From an uncultured Bacteroides sp. (GTDB taxonomy: Bacteria > Bacteroidota > Bacteroidia > Bacteroidales > Bacteroidaceae): DNA of 61,482 bases. Below the pieces are notes generated by a model. The model was not told where the DNA came from. It was given only the letters and a program-made list of their open reading frames with translations, and made no database searches. Shown here in pieces: positions 55,913 to 61,482 of this stretch (its first letter is position 1; each line of letters opens with the position of its first letter). Location of the stretch: contig UQPQ01000013.1 of the NCBI GenBank assembly GCA_900542985.1, positions 1 to 61,482 on the forward strand, in the 5' to 3' direction. A program made the translations under genes and the position numbers.

Positions 55913-57136
55913 TTATCTGTAGATTAGTGTAGAGAGTTGTTCTTCACTGAATAGCTCATTAGCTATTTCCAGCAATTGAGAAGAGGTCAGAACTTCAATA
56001 CGTTGGAACACCTCTTCTTTGTCTTCGTATTTTTTGTAGTGAAGGAAGCACTTACCCATGCTCAAGGCATTGTTTTCGAAGTTGTCGCCGGCTACTCCAA
56101 TCTGACCGATAATCTGTTTTTTTGCTGCAGCCAGTTGAGCTGTTGTCAAAGCCCGCATGCGCAGGCGGTTTAATTCTTTCTGCACCAGTTCAATGCAATA
56201 GTCTGTATCTTCCGTATCACAACCAAAATAGATACAGAAGGTTCCTGTATCAGTGTATGAAGTCAGGTTTGATTCTACATTATACACCAATCCCCGTTTT
56301 TCGCGTAAAGATACGTTGAGGCGACTGTTCATGCCGGGACCTCCCAGAATATTGTTCAGAAGATACAATCCGGTACGACGTTCGTCGTATGCGTGATATC
56401 CACGTCCACCTATCATTACGTGCGACTGATGGGTATCTTTGTGTAACGTCAGATTTTTAGGACAATATGGCTGTGGAGCTTGTCTCTGATAGTTCTCTAC
56501 TTCACTATAAGGAATATCAGCTACAGCCTTTTCTACCGTGCGTATTACCCGCTTGAAATCAATATCTCCCTGTACGAAGAAAACCATGTTGGTAGGTTTA
56601 TAGTATCTGCCGGTAAACTGTAAGGCATCTTCGCTGCGGAAATGGCGTAGCAGTTCCGGTTTGCCTAAGATATTTCTTCCCAAGGCATGTTCCGGAAAAA
56701 TCAGCTCTTCGAAATCATCGAATATCAGCTCGGCAGGACTGTCTTCGTAACTTTGTATTTCATCAATGATTACTTCTACTTCTTTTTCAATTTCCTGTGC
56801 AGGAAAGGTGCTGTGAAAAACAATGTCTGTAAGAAGTTCTACGGCACGGGCGAAATGCTCTTTCAGAAAGGCACTGTAGATGACGGTTTCTTCCTTGTTG
56901 GTATAAGCATTCAAGTCGCCTCCTACATTCTCCATCCGGTTCAGGATATGCCAGGCTTTTCGCTTTTGTGTACCTTTGAAGATAAGATGTTCTACAAAGT
57001 GCGCCATACCTTGTTCTTGCTCCATTTCGTCGCGGGTTCCTGCGTCTACGGCAAAACCACAATAAGCTACGTTGGTGGGGCTGGGAGTATGTATAATACG
57101 CAGACCGTTTGACAAAGTGAAAGTATTGTAAGCCAT
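55913..57136 (-). CDS. M16 family zinc peptidase
   Basis: A 407-residue pitrilysin-type protease: MAHFVEHLIFKGT carries the inverted zinc motif HxxEH, and NAYTNKEETVIYSAFLKEH carries the distal Glu. The second half (GGPGMNSRLNVSLREKRGLV, YIYFGC-like region) is the non-catalytic M16 fold. Single M16 units act as dimers or with a partner. There is no signal peptide, so it is likely cytoplasmic. I chose ATG 57136, since the upstream ATG 57169 lies inside the promoter box. Confidence 0.92.
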   Translation of the reverse strand: MAYNTFTLSNGLRIIHTPSPTNVAYCGFAVDAGTRDEMEQEQGMAHFVEHLIFKGTQKRKAWHILNRMENVGGDLNAYTNKEETVIYSAFLKEHFARAVELLTDIVFHSTFPAQEIEKEVEVIIDEIQSYEDSPAELIFDDFEELIFPEHALGRNILGKPELLRHFRSEDALQFTGRYYKPTNMVFFVQGDIDFKRVIRTVEKAVADIPYSEVENYQRQAPQPYCPKNLTLHKDTHQSHVMIGGRGYHAYDERRTGLYLLNNILGGPGMNSRLNVSLREKRGLVYNVESNLTSYTDTGTFCIYFGCDTEDTDYCIELVQKELNRLRMRALTTAQLAAAKKQIIGQIGVAGDNFENNALSMGKCFLHYKKYEDKEEVFQRIEVLTSSQLLEIANELFSEEQLSTLIYR

Positions 57137-57166
57137 TGTTTTTTTATTAGAATCTGTTTCTGCTTG

Positions 57167-57174
57167 CAAAAATA
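57167..57174 (-). promoter_or_regulatory. -7 box of the M16 peptidase gene
   Basis: Minus-strand TATTTTTG, 30 bases before ATG 57136. Confidence 0.55.
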
Positions 57175-57248
57175 CAACAATACTTATTGTCCTTCTTTAA
57201 AAAATGCAGATATTTGCAGAATAAAGACTAAAAACAACCCAATAAGCT

Positions 57249-57782
57249 ATGAATAAAATTGCTGTATTCTGCTCTGCATCCGACTATATCGATTCTGTGT
57301 ATACCGAGAAGGCAGCACAGTTCGGAGCATGGATGGGAGAAAACCGCAAATGGCTTGTTTACGGAGGTTCGAACAGGGGACTGATGGAAACAGTGGCTCG
57401 TGCGGCAAAAGAAAAGGGAGCCATGATTATGGGAGTGGTACCTACCAAGCTGGAAGAACGTGGAATGGTGAGCGATTTGCTGGATGTAACGTTTCATACT
57501 GTCAATCTGAGCGACCGGAAGGATATCATGCTTCAGGAAGCCGATGTGATGGTGGCACTGCCCGGAGGAGTAGGAACGCTCGACGAAATCTTTCATGTGA
57601 TGGCAGGAGGTACTATCGGTTATCACGACAAGAAAATCATTTTCTACAATGTGAACGGTTTTTGGGACGACATCCTTCATTTCCTGAAAGGATTGGAAGA
57701 ACAGCGATTTGCACATCATCCGCTGAACAACTATATGCAGGTAGCAAATACTTTCGAAGAATTAATACAATTATTGGCATAA
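57249..57782 (+). CDS. LOG family nucleotide phosphoribohydrolase
   Basis: A 177-residue Rossmann-like protein: IAVFCSASDYIDSVY, YGGSNRGLMETVARAAKEKG and the signature LPGGVGTLDEIF define the LOG/TIGR00730 family. Members cleave nucleoside monophosphates at the N-glycosidic bond (cytokinin-type or AMP-like); the physiological substrate in Bacteroides is unclear. First gene of a likely three-gene operon with the SIS-domain and PfkB genes (16 and 7 bases apart). Confidence 0.9.
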   Translation: MNKIAVFCSASDYIDSVYTEKAAQFGAWMGENRKWLVYGGSNRGLMETVARAAKEKGAMIMGVVPTKLEERGMVSDLLDVTFHTVNLSDRKDIMLQEADVMVALPGGVGTLDEIFHVMAGGTIGYHDKKIIFYNVNGFWDDILHFLKGLEEQRFAHHPLNNYMQVANTFEELIQLLA

Positions 57783-57798
57783 TCAAACAAGATATAAT

Positions 57799-58401
57799 AT
57801 GATTTCATCTATTAACGAACTATTGCAGCGTGAAGCACAGGCTGTACTGAATATTCCGGTAACAGACGGATATGAAAAAGCGGTTGCTTTGATTGTAGAG
57901 CAAGTACATCATAAACATGGAAAGCTGGTGACCAGTGGTATGGGAAAAGCCGGACAGATAGCTATGAATATTGCTACTACATTCTGCTCTACAGGTATTC
58001 CGGCAGTCTTTTTACATCCGAGCGAAGCGCAGCATGGCGATTTGGGTATCCTGCAGGAGAACGATTTGCTGCTGCTTATTTCAAACTCAGGAAAGACCCG
58101 TGAAATCGTGGAACTGACACAATTGGCAGCTCGTCTGAATCCGGCTTTGAAGAAGATTGTTATCACCGGAAATCCTGATAGTCCTTTGGCTCAGGCTGCT
58201 GATATTTGTCTGGCTACCGGACATCCGGATGAAGTTTGTGTGCTGGGCATGACACCTACCACTTCGACTACGGTAATGACTGTAATTGGTGATATTCTGG
58301 TGGTAGAAACCATGAAGCAGACTCACTTTACTATCGAAGAATACAGTAAACGTCATCATGGCGGATATTTGGGAGAACGTTCTCGTGAACTTAGCAAATA
58401 A
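57799..58401 (+). CDS. SIS-domain sugar-phosphate isomerase (KdsD-like, no CBS domains)
   Basis: A 200-residue SIS protein. TSGMGKAGQIAMNIATTFCS, FLHPSEAQHGDLGIL and LLISNSGKTREIVEL match the isomerase half of arabinose-5-phosphate isomerase, the first step to KDO. The usual C-terminal pair of CBS domains is absent. It likely interconverts a ketose and aldose phosphate. Genomic partner: a PfkB sugar kinase 7 bases downstream, suggesting a shared sugar-phosphate substrate. Confidence 0.85.
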   Translation: MISSINELLQREAQAVLNIPVTDGYEKAVALIVEQVHHKHGKLVTSGMGKAGQIAMNIATTFCSTGIPAVFLHPSEAQHGDLGILQENDLLLLISNSGKTREIVELTQLAARLNPALKKIVITGNPDSPLAQAADICLATGHPDEVCVLGMTPTTSTTVMTVIGDILVVETMKQTHFTIEEYSKRHHGGYLGERSRELSK

Positions 58402-58408
58402 CAGATAG

Positions 58409-59335
58409 ATGAGAAGAGTAATCGGTATAGGAGAAACCATCCTCGATATTTTGTTCCGCGACAACCAGCCTCAGGCAGCAGTACCGGGAGGTTCGGTATA
58501 CAATGCGGCCATTTCATTGGGGCGTATGGGAGTCAACGTAATGTTCATCAGCGAAACAGGAAACGACCGTGTAGGAGAAATGATTTTGCAGAATATGCGC
58601 GACAATGGGGTAAGTACAGAACATGTCAATGTATTTCCCGAGGGAAAGTCGCCGGTTTCACTCGCTTTTCTCAACGAGCGAAACGATGCAGAATATATTT
58701 TTTACAAAGACTATCCGCGTCAGCGCCTGGAAGTAAAGATGCCGGAAATTACGGCAGACGACATTATCATGATAGGTTCCTATTTTGCAATTACTCCGGT
58801 ATTGCGCGATAAAGTAGTGGAGTTGCTGGAACAGGCCCATAAAGCCGGAGCAATTATCTATTATGATGTGAATTTCCGTAGTACTCACCGCAATGAAGCC
58901 ATCAAGCTGATGCCTACTATTTTGGAGAACTTCGAGTATGCCGACATTCTGCGTGGTTCGACAGAAGATTTTCAGAATATGTTCGGATTGGCCGAGGCCG
59001 ATGCTGTTTATCGTAAACATGTAGCGTTCTATTGCCAGAACTTTATCTGTACAGATGCCGACAAGGATATTTGTCTGCGGACCAGACAGGTTACGAAGAA
59101 TTATCCGGTAGAGCCTCTGCAGGCAGTGAGTACAATCGGTGCCGGAGATAATTTCAACGCTGGAGTGGTATTCGGCTTGTTGAAAAACCGGATTCGCCGG
59201 AACGATTTGGCAGAACTGACAGAAGCCGACTGGGATGCTATTATACAGTGTGGAAAAGATTTTAGTGCCGATGTGTGCAAGAGTGTGAACAATTCGGTAT
59301 CGAAAGCTTTTGCTGAGGCTTATAAGAATAAGTGA
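58409..59335 (+). CDS. PfkB family carbohydrate kinase
   Basis: A 308-residue ribokinase-fold enzyme. VIGIGETILDILF, PGGSVYNAAISLGRMGVNV and the C-terminal signature STIGAGDNFNAGVVFGLL with the catalytic Asp (GAGD) are diagnostic. It phosphorylates a sugar or nucleoside using ATP; the substrate is not clear. Third gene of the LOG-SIS-PfkB run. A 22-bp repeat array begins 9 bases after its stop codon and may affect transcript end or stability. Confidence 0.88.
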   Translation: MRRVIGIGETILDILFRDNQPQAAVPGGSVYNAAISLGRMGVNVMFISETGNDRVGEMILQNMRDNGVSTEHVNVFPEGKSPVSLAFLNERNDAEYIFYKDYPRQRLEVKMPEITADDIIMIGSYFAITPVLRDKVVELLEQAHKAGAIIYYDVNFRSTHRNEAIKLMPTILENFEYADILRGSTEDFQNMFGLAEADAVYRKHVAFYCQNFICTDADKDICLRTRQVTKNYPVEPLQAVSTIGAGDNFNAGVVFGLLKNRIRRNDLAELTEADWDAIIQCGKDFSADVCKSVNNSVSKAFAEAYKNK

Positions 59336-59343
59336 CAAAGAGC

Positions 59344-59431
59344 GTCTCATTATAATGAAACGACCGTCCCACTGCAATGAAACGAGTGTTTCCTTGCAAT
59401 GAGACGGTCGTACCATTGTAGTGGGACGCCT
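59344..59431. repeat. Dispersed repeat, copy 3: four tandem 22-bp palindromic units
   Basis: Units start at 59344, 59366, 59388 and 59410. They follow the GTCTC-N8-GAGAC pattern, with variants such as GTCCC/GGGAC. Located between the stop codons of the convergent PfkB and mnmA genes; followed by CTTTTTTA, so the last hairpin may act as a terminator. Confidence 0.9.
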
Positions 59432-59475
59432 TTTTTATATGGTTTTTGCAACAACCGGAACGGGCAGTAAGCGGC

Positions 59476-60609
59476 TTATCGGTTGAATTTTTCCTGATTC
59501 TCTGCCGCTATTTTCTTGATGGCCTGCTGGAAGGCAATGAATCCTCCACCCAATACACGGTTGCCTTCGTAGAATACGGCCGACTGTCCGGGAGTAATGG
59601 CTGAGGCTTCTCCTTCGAATTTTACCAGCAATTGTCCGTTGTCCAGTAAGGCTACCTGACAGGGAATAGGCCGGCTCCGGTAGCGGATACGTACGGAAAG
59701 CTCCTTGCACCGGAGCAGTTCCTCCATACAGATTACATTTACCTGCTCTACCAACATGTATTCTGCTTTCAGTTGGTCGGCATCTCCCAGCATGACTGTA
59801 TTTTTGGCCGGATTTATTTTTAGTACATACGCCGGCTTGCCCAATGCAATCTCCAGTCCTTTCCGTTGTCCGATGGTATAATAGGCAAATCCTTTGTGCT
59901 GTCCCAGCTTCAGCCCCTTACTGTCTACAAACCATCCTGCACCAATCCGTTCGTCGATGTCCGGACAGTGTTCCTTCAGAAACTCCCGATAGTCTTTATC
60001 GATAAAACAGATTTCCATACTTTCACCCCCTTTGGCTTTTGCTTCAAAACCTTTGGAGGCCAGATAGGCACGGACTTCGGTCTTGGTCATTCCTCCCAGT
60101 GGAAACATCATGCGTTTCAAGATATCCTGTGGCAGTTTCCAAAGGAAGTAGGACTGATCTTTTGTAGAATCGTCGCCCGTTACAATGTAGCGTGCTCCGT
60201 TTATATCTTTCAGTTGGCAGTAATGTCCGGTAGCAATCCACGCACAGTCTGTGCGGTCTGCCCATTCGCAAAGAATACGTTCCTTGAAAAGCGGGTTACA
60301 CATGACACACGGATTAGGGGTACGTCCGCTCATATACTCATCGATGAAATATTTCACGATTACCTCCTTGAACTCCTTCCGTACATCGGCTACATGGTGT
60401 TCGATGCCCAAGCGGGCAGCTAAGGCTTGTGCTTCCAGCACTTCGTCGGGCTGTGATTGTCCGGGCGTGGAGAAATGAGAGGGAATATCCCATGTACGCA
60501 TGGTAACTCCTACCACTTCGTATCCTTGCTCCTGTAGCATGATGCATACGGCAGAACTGTCTATTCCGCCGCTCATGCCTACTAATACTCGCTTGTCTTT
60601 CTCTTTCAT
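59476..60609 (-). CDS. mnmA: tRNA-specific 2-thiouridylase
   Basis: A 377-residue enzyme that thiolates U34 of Lys, Glu and Gln tRNAs. [18 protein letters not shown] is the PP-loop, and the N-type ATP pyrophosphatase fold follows. The two catalytic cysteines lie in NPCVMCN and in [21 protein letters not shown] is also conserved. Start at ATG 60609; the longer frame from 60651 overlaps the upstream ferredoxin gene. 10 bases after that gene, so they form an operon. Confidence 0.95.
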   Translation of the reverse strand: MKEKDKRVLVGMSGGIDSSAVCIMLQEQGYEVVGVTMRTWDIPSHFSTPGQSQPDEVLEAQALAARLGIEHHVADVRKEFKEVIVKYFIDEYMSGRTPNPCVMCNPLFKERILCEWADRTDCAWIATGHYCQLKDINGARYIVTGDDSTKDQSYFLWKLPQDILKRMMFPLGGMTKTEVRAYLASKGFEAKAKGGESMEICFIDKDYREFLKEHCPDIDERIGAGWFVDSKGLKLGQHKGFAYYTIGQRKGLEIALGKPAYVLKINPAKNTVMLGDADQLKAEYMLVEQVNVICMEELLRCKELSVRIRYRSRPIPCQVALLDNGQLLVKFEGEASAITPGQSAVFYEGNRVLGGGFIAFQQAIKKIAAENQEKFNR

Positions 60610-60619
60610 TGTATGTAGT

Positions 60620-61402
60620 TTATAAGAATATTTCGGGCTCTCTTCTGGCACTGAATTTTTCGTGCAGTATCTGTGTAAACGGAGTGTAGTAAGTACGTGC
60701 TCCGTTAGGACATTCTTTTACGCAGGCACAACATTTGATGCATCGTTCTGCATCGGTTTCTATTGCATCGCCTCCGTCATTGAGTCGGATGGCATGAGTA
60801 GGACATACTTCAATACAGATGCCACAGGCACAACAGGCGTCGGTACATTCCGGCACACTGGAGTTACGCGGAGAGAATTCCTTGTATGGAAAGTTTCCTT
60901 TGATTGTCAGTGCCGGGAGCTCCGGATGATTTTCCAGTTTTTTCAGACTGTCTTGTCCGAACAGAAACGCTTTCTGAATATCGGAACTATCGGGACGTCC
61001 TGCTGCCACAGGCATGTCGGGAGTACTGTAACTGTGCTCTCCGATGAAGGCGGCACCCGATAATGGAGTAAAACCAAGTTCGACGGCCGTATTGTGCAGT
61101 TCGAGTAATGCATCCTCATAGTCGCGATTTCCGTATACGGCTACCAAAATGGCCGGAGAATGTTGCGCTTTGAGTCGTTTGATGCGTTGTAGAGCAACCG
61201 GAGCAATGCGTCCTCCGTATACGGGGGCTGCAATAACGGTCAGTTCGTTTTCTACATGAATCGGTGTATCCTCTTCATCCAGTGTCAAATCGGTTTCTAT
61301 TCGTCGTCCCATACCGATACCTTCACCTATAGCGCGTGCAATGCGGGCTGAAGTGTGTGTAGGGGAGAAGAATACAAGGCGGGTAGTTGTATATGCTGTC
61401 AT
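60620..61402 (-). CDS. EFR1-type flavodoxin/ferredoxin fusion protein
   Basis: A 260-residue protein with an N-terminal flavodoxin-like domain ([40 protein letters not shown]) and a C-terminal pair of [4Fe-4S] motifs ([24 protein letters not shown]). It should carry electrons between FMN and iron-sulfur centres; partner unknown. A -7 box lies 27 bases upstream. Leads the operon with mnmA. Confidence 0.92.
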   Translation of the reverse strand: MTAYTTTRLVFFSPTHTSARIARAIGEGIGMGRRIETDLTLDEEDTPIHVENELTVIAAPVYGGRIAPVALQRIKRLKAQHSPAILVAVYGNRDYEDALLELHNTAVELGFTPLSGAAFIGEHSYSTPDMPVAAGRPDSSDIQKAFLFGQDSLKKLENHPELPALTIKGNFPYKEFSPRNSSVPECTDACCACGICIEVCPTHAIRLNDGGDAIETDAERCIKCCACVKECPNGARTYYTPFTQILHEKFSARREPEIFL

Positions 61403-61428
61403 ACCTTTGTTTGAGTTAGTTATTTCAA

Positions 61429-61436
61429 CAAAGTTA
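61429..61436 (-). promoter_or_regulatory. -7 box of the EFR1-mnmA operon
   Basis: Minus-strand TAACTTTG, 26 bases before the start codon at 61402. Confidence 0.55.
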
Positions 61437-61482
61437 CTACAAAAAAGAGAAATGCGGAAAGATATAGTGATAGAATTGAGTT

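Overview
The window is a chromosomal segment of a gut Bacteroidales bacterium, most likely Bacteroides or Phocaeicola. The evidence is the abundance of the Bacteroides -7 promoter box TAnnTTTG (more than 20 well-placed copies), the frdCAB-type fumarate reductase, the SecD-SecF fusion, ATP-type PEP carboxykinase, families largely confined to Bacteroidetes (DUF2851, DUF3244, DUF4369, TPR-HTH membrane regulators, HU-like proteins) and an IntDOT-like integrase.

Layout. 1-5.6 kb: a tiny lipoprotein, an HU-like DNA-binding protein, and the fumarate reductase operon frdC-frdA-frdB, which is interrupted by a four-helix-bundle gene bounded by inverted octad repeats. 5.6-14 kb: a candidate orphan small RNA, dprA with a thioesterase, a tRNA-dihydrouridine synthase, a DUF2851 protein, dapB, two adjacent signal peptidase I genes (the second lacking its catalytic residues) and a WbqC-like protein. 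13.7-20.6 kb: GH2 beta-galactosidase with a glycerophosphodiesterase-like protein, two rhomboids and an EEP-family protein. 20.9-25 kb: secDF and tdh.

About 25.2-33.3 kb is an integrated mobilizable element of roughly 8.1 kb, lying between tdh and kbl, the two divergent genes of the threonine-to-glycine pathway. It is bounded by imperfect 24-bp direct repeats (22 of 24 identical). It carries an IntDOT-like integrase, small accessory ORFs, an NYN-family nuclease gene preceded by its own structured small RNA and terminator, gene remnants, an oriT-like region with a MobV relaxase, and a three-gene cargo operon of secreted or envelope proteins.

33.7-44.8 kb: kbl, tRNA-Arg(CCT), the korAB 2-oxoacid:ferredoxin oxidoreductase, a lipoprotein and membrane protein pair, TPR-HTH regulators (one also present as a stand-alone output domain) and upp. 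45-61 kb: DUF3244 and three small unknown genes, pckA, a GH29 fucosidase, argS, a DUF4369 lipoprotein without a thioredoxin domain, RNase H, an LtaS-like sulfatase-fold enzyme, an M16 protease, a LOG-family protein, a KdsD-like isomerase, a PfkB kinase, mnmA and a flavodoxin-ferredoxin fusion.

The metabolic genes fit an anaerobic succinate and propionate fermenter: PckA, fumarate reductase and the ferredoxin-linked KorAB. The most notable signals are: the RNA plus NYN nuclease module; a dispersed repeat made of four tandem 22-bp palindromic units, found three times; the catalytically degenerate signal peptidase paralogue; the octad-repeat cassette in frdCAB; and the candidate orphan RNA near 5.7 kb.
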